From Gemmatimonadota bacterium (GTDB lineage: Bacteria > Gemmatimonadota > Gemmatimonadetes > Palauibacterales > Palauibacteraceae), in the NCBI GenBank assembly GCA_016649455.1, contig JAENXO010000074.1, positions 1 through 9,110 of the forward strand: a stretch of DNA of 9,110 nt, read 5' to 3'. The notes below the pieces were generated by a model. That model made no database searches. It saw only the letters and a list, made by a program, of their open reading frames with translations, and was not told the DNA's origin. Made by a program: the position numbers and the translations under genes. Positions within the stretch are counted from its first letter, which is position 1. Each line of letters begins with the position of its first letter. Positions 1 through 6,435 of this stretch are shown one piece after another.

Positions 1-1
1 G

Positions 2-517
2 ACGCAGGAGCTCTACCACGAGCTGTCGCACCTGTGGAACGCGGTAGACCTCGACACACCCAGCCCGCGGTGGAACGAGGGCCTGGCGACATTTCTCCAG
101 GGCCGGCTGGCCCGCGAGATCGATGGGTGGGAGGGAGAGCCCGCGGCCCTTGAACGGACGGCGGAACGCTTACTGGAAAGATGCGGAAGCGGCGAACCAT
201 GCGGGCACGTTCCCCTGCGTGACTTTGGCATCGAGCAAATGACCGACTACTCGTATTCGGTGGGACGACTGATGTTCGCCGCCCTGTACGAATCGCTCGG
301 CGAAGAGGCGTTCGACGGCGCGCTGCGAACGCATTATCAGGCGAGCAAGACCCGCGGTACGCGCACTGACGACATGGTGCAGGCGTTTGTCGACGAGGGA
401 GGGCCGGTAGCGCTACGGATCTTCGACGATTGGCTCGAGTCCGCCGCGTGGCTGAATCTGCTGCGCGAGGCCGGCTCGGTGCGGGTCATGCTCGAGGACT
501 ACCAGCCCCAATCGTGA
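2..517 (+). CDS. M1-like zinc metallopeptidase, C-terminal part (5' truncated by window)
   Basis: The frame is open from base 2, so the start lies upstream of the window and about 171 codons remain. Six codons in is HELSH (bases 17-31), a gluzincin HEXXH zinc motif. WNEGLATF follows, whose Glu (bases 77-79) would be the third zinc ligand. Further on, DYSYSVGRLMFAALYESLGEEAF resembles the M1 segment that carries the catalytic Tyr. By family knowledge, such proteins hydrolyse peptides with a zinc-activated water, the HEXXH Glu acting as base. The spacing from the second His to the Glu is 15 residues, while classical M1 enzymes have 18, so this is a divergent M1-like member. Location cannot be judged because the N-terminus is missing. 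The gene ends in TGA and faces the minus-strand lipoprotein gene across a 70-base gap that holds a hairpin. Peptidase family is fairly sure; substrate is unknown. Confidence 0.8.
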   Translation, partial: TQELYHELSHLWNAVDLDTPSPRWNEGLATFLQGRLAREIDGWEGEPAALERTAERLLERCGSGEPCGHVPLRDFGIEQMTDYSYSVGRLMFAALYESLGEEAFDGALRTHYQASKTRGTRTDDMVQAFVDEGGPVALRIFDDWLESAAWLNLLREAGSVRVMLEDYQPQS

Positions 518-545
518 CCCGCACCCCGCTCCCGCGCCGGTTGTC

Positions 546-577
546 GCGTTTCCGCGGAAACGTCTCCGCGGAAACGC
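546..577. terminator. Hairpin between convergent genes, probable bidirectional terminator
   Basis: Bases 546-558 (gcgtttccgcgga) pair perfectly with 565-577, giving a 13-bp GC-rich stem with a 6-base loop. The left arm and loop also contain the self-complementary 16-mer cgtttccgcggaaacg (547-562), so alternative foldings exist. It sits between two genes that end toward each other (stops at 517 and 588), where a shared terminator is expected. Neither side has a clear T-run, so classical intrinsic termination is not certain; transcript 3'-end protection or a protein site are alternatives. Confidence 0.6.
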
Positions 578-587
578 CCCGGCCCGA

Positions 588-1094
588 TTACTCGGTTGCG
601 ATGACTCCGGCCGTCTGCCCTGAGGGCTGGTTCCACATCCAGCGCCACGTCTGCCAGCCGCCGTCCGGCCGGCGCTTGTAGATCACGGACCAATACCCGC
701 TCGCCGATGGGACGTCTGATCCGGCTTCCGCCGTCGGATCCAGTTTCCAGGTGCCGCGGGCATATGCCATGTCCCCGACCGCCGTCACCTCGTCGACCGT
801 GGCGCTCTGCTTGAGAAGACTGCCGTCGTAATTCTCAGAGATCGACGCGAGAATCGCCTCGCGGCCGGTCAGGATGGGTCCGTCCGGCCGAAGAAGAACC
901 GCATCATCCGCGATGGACGAACCCACCAGGGCAAAATCGCCGTCGTTCCACGCCGCCACGAACTCGGACACCTCCGCGCGAACAGTCGCGGGATCGAAAT
1001 CAGGCATAGCCGCGGTTTCCGAGGCCGGCTCCGGTGCACAGGCCGCAAGGGCAAATACGAGCGCGAATCCTGTCAGCTTTCTGGATTGGTTCAT
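588..1094 (-). CDS. NTF2-like (DUF4440/SnoaL-type) putative lipoprotein
   Basis: The 168-residue product begins with a lipoprotein signal: positive residues (R5, K6), a hydrophobic stretch, and a lipobox LAAC ending at Cys19. Ala at +2 would favour the outer membrane under the usual Asp+2 rule for diderms. The mature part (about residues 33-157) has the pattern of a DUF4440/NTF2-like cone fold: an early helix with EFVAAWNDGDFA, then 'DDAVLLRPDGPILTGREAI', and late strands GYWSVIYKRRPDGGWQTWRW. Such domains bind small molecules or act as isomerase-like or accessory units; no active site can be named here. The start is well supported, since AAGGAG (bases 1102-1107) lies 7 bases before the ATG. 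The gene converges on the peptidase gene and diverges from the TolB-N/TPR gene. Family assignment is good; function is unknown. Confidence 0.82.
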   Translation of the reverse strand: MNQSRKLTGFALVFALAACAPEPASETAAMPDFDPATVRAEVSEFVAAWNDGDFALVGSSIADDAVLLRPDGPILTGREAILASISENYDGSLLKQSATVDEVTAVGDMAYARGTWKLDPTAEAGSDVPSASGYWSVIYKRRPDGGWQTWRWMWNQPSGQTAGVIATE

Positions 1095-1101
1095 GGGCTC
1101 A

Positions 1102-1107
1102 CTCCTT
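1102..1107 (-). promoter_or_regulatory. Shine-Dalgarno site of the NTF2-like lipoprotein gene
   Basis: The minus strand reads AAGGAG, 7 bases upstream of the ATG at 1094. It is a strong ribosome-binding site that fixes this start and the lipoprotein signal that follows. Confidence 0.75.
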
Positions 1108-1120
1108 CGGTAGAATCGGA

Positions 1121-1148
1121 CGACTTCGGAGGCACGCCTCCGAAGTCG
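1121..1148. repeat. Perfect 12-bp inverted repeat in the divergent intergenic region
   Basis: Bases 1121-1132 (cgacttcggagg) are exactly complementary to 1137-1148, separated by the 4 bases CACG. It lies 26 bases upstream of the minus-strand lipoprotein start and 124 bases upstream of the plus-strand TolB-N/TPR start. In RNA it would form a very stable stem-loop in the leader of either gene; as DNA it could be a dimeric regulator operator. One arm carries CGGAGG, an SD-like string that would be hidden in the stem. A TAGAAT -10-like hexamer (1111-1116, plus) lies just beside it. There is no T-run after it, and a terminator would be oddly placed between two diverging starts. Confidence 0.6.
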
Positions 1149-1272
1149 CTGCGAGAACGTCTCCCGCCAACTCTAGCAGAACTCGGAGCGCAGAGGAAGC
1201 TGGAGAGCCGAGGACCCTGAGTTTCGCGGCGCACCCTTCCCATTCTCCACCTCTCTCCCGATCTTCGTCGCA

Positions 1273-3114
1273 ATGTCAGAAACTTCTTCGTATCAGCGAT
1301 TCTTCGCGGAGCTCAAACGCCGCAGGGTATTTCGCGTCGCTGCCGTGTACGGCGGCGCGGCGTTCGTCCTGCTCCAGGTCGCGGACCTGCTGCAGGAAGG
1401 GCTTCAGCTTCCGCAGTCATTCCTGACGGCCTCCACCTGGCTGGCGCTGGCCGGCTTCCCGGTCGCCCTGCTGCTGGCATGGCTGTACGACCGCACCCCG
1501 CAGGGATTGATTCGGACGCCGGATGCTGCCCCGGACGAGATCGACGAGATCGTCGCCCAGCCGCCCGGGCGGCGCTGGCCGATCGGGATCGCCGCGGCGC
1601 TGGGCACGGCGCTGCTCCTCGTCAGCTCCTGGTGGATGCTGGGCCGACCCGAAGCGCCGGGCGCCGAGCGAGGCGACTATTCTTCCATCGCCGTCCTGCC
1701 GTTCGAGAACATGAGCGGCAACGCGGAAGACGCGTACTTCGCGGATGGCCTGTCGGAGGAGCTGCTCAACGCACTCACCCGGGTGAACGGCCTGCGGGTG
1801 GCCGGTCGAACCTCTTCGTTCTCCCTGCGGGATTCAAACCTCGACCTCAAGACGATCGGGGACACCCTCGGGGTGGAGACAGTGCTCGAAGGAAGCGTTC
1901 GACGTTCGGGCGGCCGGGTCCGCGTTACCGCCCAGCTGATCGACGCCGAGAACGGATTCCACCTCTGGTCGCAGGACTGGGACCGCGAACTCACCGCTGG
2001 CAACGTATTCGAGATCCAGGACGAGATCGCTGGAGCGGTGGCGGCGGCCATGGCCTCCGGCGAGGAGCCGGTCGCGGACGCTGCGCCGGGACAGGGCCAG
2101 GACCTGGTTCCGGCCTCGGTCCGAACCTCGGACCTCGATGCGTACGAGTTGTACCTGGCCGGACAGCACCATTGGGCCCCTCGACGTCCCGACGGACTTC
2201 GCGAGGCGGTTCGGCTGTTCGAGGAGGCGCTGGAACTCGACTCGATGTACGCGCCGGCCTGGGTCGGGCTGGCCGCCGTGTACCAGGCACTTCCGTGGTA
2301 TACGGACTACCCGACGGATGTCGCGGCAGAGAAATCGAAGCAAGCCGGACGAAGAGCACTCGAGCTGGATCCGGACAACGCCGAAGCCCTGTACACGCTG
2401 GCTGCCACGATCTTTCAGTACGATCTCGAGTGGACCGAGGCGGCGCGTCTCTTCGAGCGGGCGATCGAGCTGGATCCCGAGTACTCGCAGGGACTTACCT
2501 GGTATTGCTGGTTCCTCCTCGACGTGGGCCACCGGGAAGAGTCCCTTCCGTGGTGCGAGCGGGCGGTCCAGCTGGATCCTCTCCGTGTACAGACCCTGGC
2601 ACAGCACGGCGACAACCTCATGGTCGTCGGCCGGTACGAGGAGGGGCTTCGGATGCTCGCGCGCGCCCTAGCGCTGCGGCCGGACTTCGGCTGGCCGCGC
2701 CTGGAGACGGCGATCGGTCTCGCGCTGCTCGGTCGCCTGGACGAGGCCGGCGACCAGCTGCGGGTGTACGCCCGAGACGGCGGTCTCCCGGGGGGAGAGG
2801 CGGCGGCGGCCACCGTTCTGGCCGGCCTGCGCGATTCCACATTGCGGGACGAGGCGGTTTCCGTAGTGCTCAGTTGGATCGCGCACGACGAGCACCAGAC
2901 CTGGTTGCTCGTCAGCTGGCTCGGCCTGCTCGACGACCGCGAGACGGCACTGGGCGTAATCGAGAACATGATCGAGCGAGAGTCGAACGGGCATTCCTCG
3001 ATCGACGCGCTTCTCGTGACCGATTACCTGCGCGGAGAACCGCGTTTCGAGGCTGCGGTTGCTACGCTGGGCATTCCCGACCCGCCGCCGGATGTGGCGC
3101 CCATCGCCTGGTAA
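1273..3114 (+). CDS. Membrane-anchored TolB-N-like / TPR repeat protein
   Basis: This 613-residue protein has three parts. Residues 1-123 hold a conserved membrane module, starting RFFAELKRRRVFRVAAVYGG, with hydrophobic segments at about 21-40, 53-72 and 102-123. Residues 137-260 are a TolB amino-terminal-like (COG5616/FlgO-like) domain, with IAVLPFENMSG, DGLSEELLNAL and the typical VLEGSVRRSGGRVRVTAQLIDA. Residues 288-470 carry TPR-type helices, with recurring ALELDP / AIELDP / AVQLDP endings at about 362, 397 and 431. The C-terminus ends with a family-typical GEPRFEAAVATLGIP stretch. By the positive-inside rule, the KRRR end is cytosolic and the TolB-N and TPR parts would be outside the inner membrane. 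Related proteins often carry an adenylate cyclase, kinase or winged-helix domain; none is present here. No clear SD precedes the ATG, so initiation may be leaderless or weak. It probably acts as a scaffold or sensor; partner and signal are unknown. Confidence 0.87.
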   Translation: MSETSSYQRFFAELKRRRVFRVAAVYGGAAFVLLQVADLLQEGLQLPQSFLTASTWLALAGFPVALLLAWLYDRTPQGLIRTPDAAPDEIDEIVAQPPGRRWPIGIAAALGTALLLVSSWWMLGRPEAPGAERGDYSSIAVLPFENMSGNAEDAYFADGLSEELLNALTRVNGLRVAGRTSSFSLRDSNLDLKTIGDTLGVETVLEGSVRRSGGRVRVTAQLIDAENGFHLWSQDWDRELTAGNVFEIQDEIAGAVAAAMASGEEPVADAAPGQGQDLVPASVRTSDLDAYELYLAGQHHWAPRRPDGLREAVRLFEEALELDSMYAPAWVGLAAVYQALPWYTDYPTDVAAEKSKQAGRRALELDPDNAEALYTLAATIFQYDLEWTEAARLFERAIELDPEYSQGLTWYCWFLLDVGHREESLPWCERAVQLDPLRVQTLAQHGDNLMVVGRYEEGLRMLARALALRPDFGWPRLETAIGLALLGRLDEAGDQLRVYARDGGLPGGEAAAATVLAGLRDSTLRDEAVSVVLSWIAHDEHQTWLLVSWLGLLDDRETALGVIENMIERESNGHSSIDALLVTDYLRGEPRFEAAVATLGIPDPPPDVAPIAW

Positions 3115-3162
3115 CCGACTCGACCGAGACACCGGTGTAGCACAGCTGCTGGACGGTGATCG

Positions 3163-4386
3163 ATGAAGATCTTCGGCGAACACGACGAAAAGACCCTCGC
3201 GCAGCTTCGGCAGGTGGCGGAACGGGCCGAGCGAGCGGCTTTAATGGCCGATGGCCACCTCGGATACGTGATGCCGATCGGCGGCGTGGCCGCGTACCGG
3301 GACGAGGTGTCGGTCGTCGGAGTCGGCTTCGACATCGCCTGCGGCAACGCCGCGATTCGGACGGATCTGCAGTTGAATGACCTGGGAGCCGAGGGTGAGG
3401 AGCTCGGGCTGCGGCTGAACCAGATCGCCGACGAAATCTACGGGACGGTCAGCTTCGGGCTCGGTCGATCGAACAAGGCGGATGACGCTCCCATAGATCA
3501 TCCACTGTTCGAAGACGAGGCCTGGGACGCGATTCCCGCAAAGCACAGGGGAAATCTGCGCGAAAAGGCCCGTGCCCAGCTCGGAACGGTCGGAAGCGGG
3601 AATCACTACGTCGATGTATTTGCCGACGAGTCCGGCCACATCTGGGTCGGCGTTCACTTCGGAAGTCGCGGATTCGGCCACACGATCGCGTCGGCGTTCC
3701 TCGCTCTCGGCCAGGGAGGCCATTGGGGCGACAGGGTCCCCGAATCCGAGGTGATTTTCCGTCTCGATTCAGACCTCGGTCACGATTACTACGGACTGAT
3801 GGAGCTCGCCGGGCAGTACGCCTACGCCGGGCGCGAGTGGGTCGTCCGCAAGGTCGTGGACCTGATCGGCGGCGACGAGCTCGATCTCGTTCACAATCAC
3901 CACAATTACGCGTGGAGGGAAACGCACGACGACGAGGAGTTCATCGTGGTCCGGAAGGGCGCTACCCCGGCCTTTCCCGGTCAGCGCGGGTTCATCGGCG
4001 GCTCCATGGGCGACGATGCCGTGATCGTGCAGGGAGCGAGCCCCGAACCTGGAAGCGAACTCGAGTCGGTCCAGAAGGAGTCCCTGTACTCAACGGTACA
4101 CGGAGCCGGCCGGGTGATGAGCCGCACGGCGGCCCGCGGGAAGATCCGCTGGAAGACGGGCGAGATCATCAGCCCCGGCCTCGTCAGCCCGGAGATGATG
4201 CACGGATGGATCCGGGAGAAGGGAGTCGTCCTGCGCGGCGGCGGACTGGACGAAAGCCCGCACGCCTACAGAAGGCTGCCAGAGGTACTCGCCGCGCAGG
4301 GTGGCACGATCGAGGTGCTGCACACCCTGCGACCGCTGGTCGTGGTGATGGCGGGGGCGGACGTAAAGGACCCGTACAGGGACTGA
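3163..4386 (+). CDS. rtcB: RtcB-family tRNA-splicing / RNA-repair ligase
   Basis: The product has 407 residues. RtcB joins RNA 2',3'-cyclic phosphate or 3'-phosphate ends to 5'-OH ends using GTP and Mn2+, in the cytoplasm. All family landmarks are visible: GVGFDIACGN with metal ligands D57 and C60; GSGNHYVDVF with N147 and H148; VHFGSRGFGH with H165; VHNHHNYAW with H244 and N245; VVRKGATPAF (R264, K265); GGSMG near 280; and TVHGAGRVMSR, where H313 corresponds to the His that becomes guanylylated. DESPHAYRRLPEV and the C-terminal PLVVVMAGADVKDPYRD complete the fold, so the protein looks full length and active. A modest GGACGG-type ribosome site precedes the ATG. It starts 48 bases after the TolB-N/TPR stop with no terminator seen between, so co-transcription is plausible. 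No archease, rtcA or sigma-54 regulator rtcR lies in the window. Identity is very likely; whether it serves tRNA splicing, repair or stress responses cannot be told. Confidence 0.95.
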   Translation: MKIFGEHDEKTLAQLRQVAERAERAALMADGHLGYVMPIGGVAAYRDEVSVVGVGFDIACGNAAIRTDLQLNDLGAEGEELGLRLNQIADEIYGTVSFGLGRSNKADDAPIDHPLFEDEAWDAIPAKHRGNLREKARAQLGTVGSGNHYVDVFADESGHIWVGVHFGSRGFGHTIASAFLALGQGGHWGDRVPESEVIFRLDSDLGHDYYGLMELAGQYAYAGREWVVRKVVDLIGGDELDLVHNHHNYAWRETHDDEEFIVVRKGATPAFPGQRGFIGGSMGDDAVIVQGASPEPGSELESVQKESLYSTVHGAGRVMSRTAARGKIRWKTGEIISPGLVSPEMMHGWIREKGVVLRGGGLDESPHAYRRLPEVLAAQGGTIEVLHTLRPLVVVMAGADVKDPYRD

Positions 4387-4426
4387 TAGATGCGGAAGCC
4401 AGGCGCACTCTGGTATTAGACTGCAG

Positions 4427-4451
4427 AAAGCGTTTCAGCTGAAACGTTTTT
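4427..4451. terminator. Rho-independent terminator shared by convergent genes
   Basis: Bases 4431-4446 (cgtttcagctgaaacg) are a perfect 16-bp palindrome, extended outward by AAA (4427-4429) pairing with TTT (4448-4450) around a G-T wobble. On the plus strand it is followed by a run of five T (4447-4451), a classical intrinsic terminator about 45 bases past the rtcB stop. On the minus strand the stem is followed by CTTTCT, so it may also end the NTF2-like gene (stop at 4477). Confidence 0.85.
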
Positions 4452-4476
4452 CGCCCAGTTCCGAATCGGAGGTGCG

Positions 4477-4860
4477 TCACTCGTCCTTGATCAACGACCA
4501 GTGCGCGTGAACCGTGTGCCACTCGTCCGCCTCGTGCCGATAGACAGACGTCGCCTTCCAACGAGACAACACTTCCCCGTCCGGACCCAGACCATGGTAG
4601 TGGAAGGTGAGGATTCCCATGTCGTTGTACACCTGGACCCTTGGATCGACCACTTCGTACTCGTGCGGCGGGATTTCGAGCGAACCCAGGTACGCACGCC
4701 ACGCCTCGGGGCCCTCGATTCGAATCGCCGCGCCGATGTCGTCGAAGTATGTCACGTCCGGCGCAGCTGAGTGTGCGTATCCGACTGGATCCCCGGCCGA
4801 CCACCGATCCAGACCCGCGCATTCCAGGGCCAGGATGTCGGCCACGACGTCGGGGCTCAT
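4477..4860 (-). CDS. NTF2-like (SnoaL/DUF4440-type) small protein
   Basis: From the internal ATG chosen here (MSPDVVADIL) the product is 127 residues, the usual size of a single NTF2-fold domain. Visible parts are an N-terminal helix ECAGLDRWSAGDPVGYAHSAA, strand DVTYFDDIGAAIRIEGPEAWRAYL, then VYNDMGILTFHYHG, SRWKATSVYRHEADEW and HTVHAHWSLIKDE, typical of ketosteroid-isomerase-like or SnoaL-like domains. No catalytic set is certain, and function is unknown. The same frame stays open upstream to a TTG at 4995, which would overlap the serine hydrolase gene by 17 bases; that start has SD-like GGAGG only 3 bases away and gives a poor N-terminus. A second start candidate (ATG at 4940, with AAGGCGAG before it) is in another frame and ends in an ATGA overlap with this start. 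It is the last gene of the minus-strand train and ends at the terminator. Confidence 0.75.
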   Translation of the reverse strand: MSPDVVADILALECAGLDRWSAGDPVGYAHSAAPDVTYFDDIGAAIRIEGPEAWRAYLGSLEIPPHEYEVVDPRVQVYNDMGILTFHYHGLGPDGEVLSRWKATSVYRHEADEWHTVHAHWSLIKDE

Positions 4861-4940
4861 TGTTTCACCGGGCGTTTCGGCGCTGCAGACCCGGACAGCG
4901 CGTCCGACGAGAAGGAAGAGTAAATCTGGTCGCGTTTCAT
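4857..4940 (-). other. Short upstream ORF (27 codons) overlapping the NTF2-like start, or a broken signal peptide
   Basis: An ATG at 4940 has AAGGCGAG just upstream and lies 38 bases after the serine hydrolase stop, where the next gene would be expected to start. Its frame runs for 27 codons (MKRDQIYSSF..., later ALSGSAAP) and stops at a TGA that overlaps the NTF2-like ATG as ATGA, the arrangement of translationally coupled genes. ALSGSAAP resembles a lipobox with Ser in place of Cys. The neighbouring frame over the same bases reads a hydrophobic LLFLLVG and then ETPGETM, leading into the NTF2 domain. The segment may therefore be a lipoprotein signal peptide scrambled by small indels, a coupling leader, or chance. 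Confidence 0.35.
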
Positions 4941-4978
4941 GGCTCGCCTTTCTGTGCGGACCGTACCGCCGGCTCAAA

Positions 4979-6406
4979 TCAAAGATATCGCGCAAGGACC
5001 TCCAGGACAGCGAAGTGCTTGCCGTTGTCCTCGTTGCCGCCAGTCACCACGAGGACGATGTCGCGCTGCGGCAGCCAGGCGATGAACTGGCTTCCGTGAC
5101 CGTTCGCCAGGACCATCGGCTCCGGGCCTTCCCGGCCGGGGAAATCGGTCAGCCACCACAGGTAGCCGTACTTCTCCGTCCGGTCTGTGGTCATGTGCGG
5201 AGTGACAGATTCCCGGATCCAGTCTGCCGAGACCACCTTTCGACCCTGCCAGCTGCCCTCACTCCGCAGCAGTGCTCCGAGCTTCGCCATGTCCCTCGGG
5301 CGCAGGTGCAGGCTGCCGTCCATCAGGCGGTAGCCATCTTCGGCCATAAAGGACCAGTCGTAGTCGGTGATGCCCAGGGGACCGAACAGGTGCTCCTCAG
5401 CAAACACATCCGCGTGCTGACCTGACGCTTGTTTGATCACACCGGCCAGCAGGTTGACGTTGGCGCTGTGGTAGGCCCAATGCGTGCCGGGGTCATGGAC
5501 GACCCGTCGTTCGAGCACCTGTTGGAAGAACTCGGGTCCCGTGCCATGCGGACCGCCATCGGCGCCCCAGTCCAGGCCCATCGACATGGTCAGCAGATCA
5601 TGCAGGGTCTCCGACTGCCAGCGATCGTCGGCCGGTTGCTGGAGCGCCGGAAAGAAGCTCAGCAGCGGCTCGTCGACGCCTGCAATCTCGCCTTCGTTAA
5701 TCGCGAGTCCGACCAGTAGCGACGAGACGCTCTTGGTCACCGACGCCAGCCGGTGAAGGTCGTCGCGTCCGTAACCGTGGAAGTACTCCTCGACCACGAG
5801 TCTTCCATCGACGACCAGCAACAGGGAGTGAATCACGCCCGCGTCGCCTGCGGCGATAGCGTCGACGAGGTGCGCCACGGTCTCGTGGGACAGCCCGACA
5901 TCACGGCAGTCGGCGGTGGCCCAACCGTCGTCCAGGCTCACCGGCCGTACATAAGCGTAGTCGGGAGCGTCCGCCGGGCGGGCGAGCAGGCCGGGGATCT
6001 GGTCAGGTTCCGTCGAGACCAGCTCAACTTCCGGACCCTCCTCCTCTCCGTAGAACAGCCTTCCGGCGATGCGGCCCTCAGCGACGTTTGCCGTCCCGCG
6101 GAATACGACTCCCGTGGCGTTCATGTGCAGTTCCAGTGCGGGGGATCTCCAGATCACCCGGTCTACCGGGAGTTCCGTCTGCTTCTTTCCGTCCTGGACC
6201 CAGTGAATGACTCCATCGTAGCCCTGACCGTCCTTCCGCAAATCCCAGTAGAACTCCGCCACCTCACCGCTACCGGCCCAGAGACCGGTGATGTCGTCGT
6301 CCGGGACCTGGGCGGAGAGCGGGCCACCACACAGGGCCATGGCCACCAGGACTACCAGGGATCGCGCGACAGGTGATGTCACTCCGCGCGGGGTGTTTGC
6401 ATGCAC
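4979..6406 (-). CDS. Exported serine hydrolase, beta-lactamase / class C family
   Basis: The 475-residue product starts with a Sec-type signal peptide: R15, hydrophobic SLVVLVAMALCGG, and a likely cut after LSA near residue 32. Residues about 40-130 form a beta-rich N-terminal module (GLWAGSGEVAEFYWDLRKDG...) of no certain family. Residues about 165-475 are a beta-lactamase-fold domain (PF00144 type). The nucleophile motif SxxK is S222-V-T-K225 in 'LASVTKSVSSLLVGLAI', the Tyr motif is YHS (Y312-S314) in WAYHSANVNLLAGVI, and the third motif is GHGS (436-439). By family, these are esterases, D-amino peptidases or beta-lactamase-like enzymes in the periplasm; the substrate cannot be chosen from sequence. 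The start is GTG, strongly supported by GGAGG 6 bases before it. The gene follows the propeller gene and a TetR remnant, and precedes the NTF2-like gene by a short gap. Confidence 0.9.
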   Translation of the reverse strand: MHANTPRGVTSPVARSLVVLVAMALCGGPLSAQVPDDDITGLWAGSGEVAEFYWDLRKDGQGYDGVIHWVQDGKKQTELPVDRVIWRSPALELHMNATGVVFRGTANVAEGRIAGRLFYGEEEGPEVELVSTEPDQIPGLLARPADAPDYAYVRPVSLDDGWATADCRDVGLSHETVAHLVDAIAAGDAGVIHSLLLVVDGRLVVEEYFHGYGRDDLHRLASVTKSVSSLLVGLAINEGEIAGVDEPLLSFFPALQQPADDRWQSETLHDLLTMSMGLDWGADGGPHGTGPEFFQQVLERRVVHDPGTHWAYHSANVNLLAGVIKQASGQHADVFAEEHLFGPLGITDYDWSFMAEDGYRLMDGSLHLRPRDMAKLGALLRSEGSWQGRKVVSADWIRESVTPHMTTDRTEKYGYLWWLTDFPGREGPEPMVLANGHGSQFIAWLPQRDIVLVVTGGNEDNGKHFAVLEVLARYL

Positions 6407-6412
6407 GGGAGT

Positions 6413-6417
6413 CCTCC
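6413..6417 (-). promoter_or_regulatory. Shine-Dalgarno site fixing a GTG start
   Basis: The minus strand reads GGAGG followed by 6 bases and then GTG (6406), in frame with the signal peptide of the serine hydrolase. The nearby ATG at 6402 is out of frame and reaches a stop after 7 codons, so GTG is the right start. Confidence 0.75.
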
Positions 6418-6435
6418 AACTCGCGTAAGAGGCGC

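Noticed and set aside
1834..2607. Long minus-strand open frame (257 codons) inside the TolB-N/TPR gene
   Set aside because: It lies opposite a well-supported coding frame, has no recognisable domain or ribosome site, and its Arg/Leu-rich composition is typical of an antisense shadow in GC-rich DNA.
3129..3138. 10-bp palindrome ACACCGGTGT between the TolB-N/TPR gene and rtcB
   Set aside because: Five-base arms with no loop and no T-run; too short to call a terminator or operator.
1479..3140. Very long second plus-strand frame (553 codons) overlapping the TolB-N/TPR gene
   Set aside because: Its translation is dominated by Arg, Gly and Pro without any domain, while the other frame gives TM segments, TolB-N and TPR motifs.
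5753..6376. Plus-strand open frame of 207 codons opposite the serine hydrolase
   Set aside because: No domain and no ribosome site; the minus-strand frame has a signal peptide and the SxxK, YHS and GHGS motifs.
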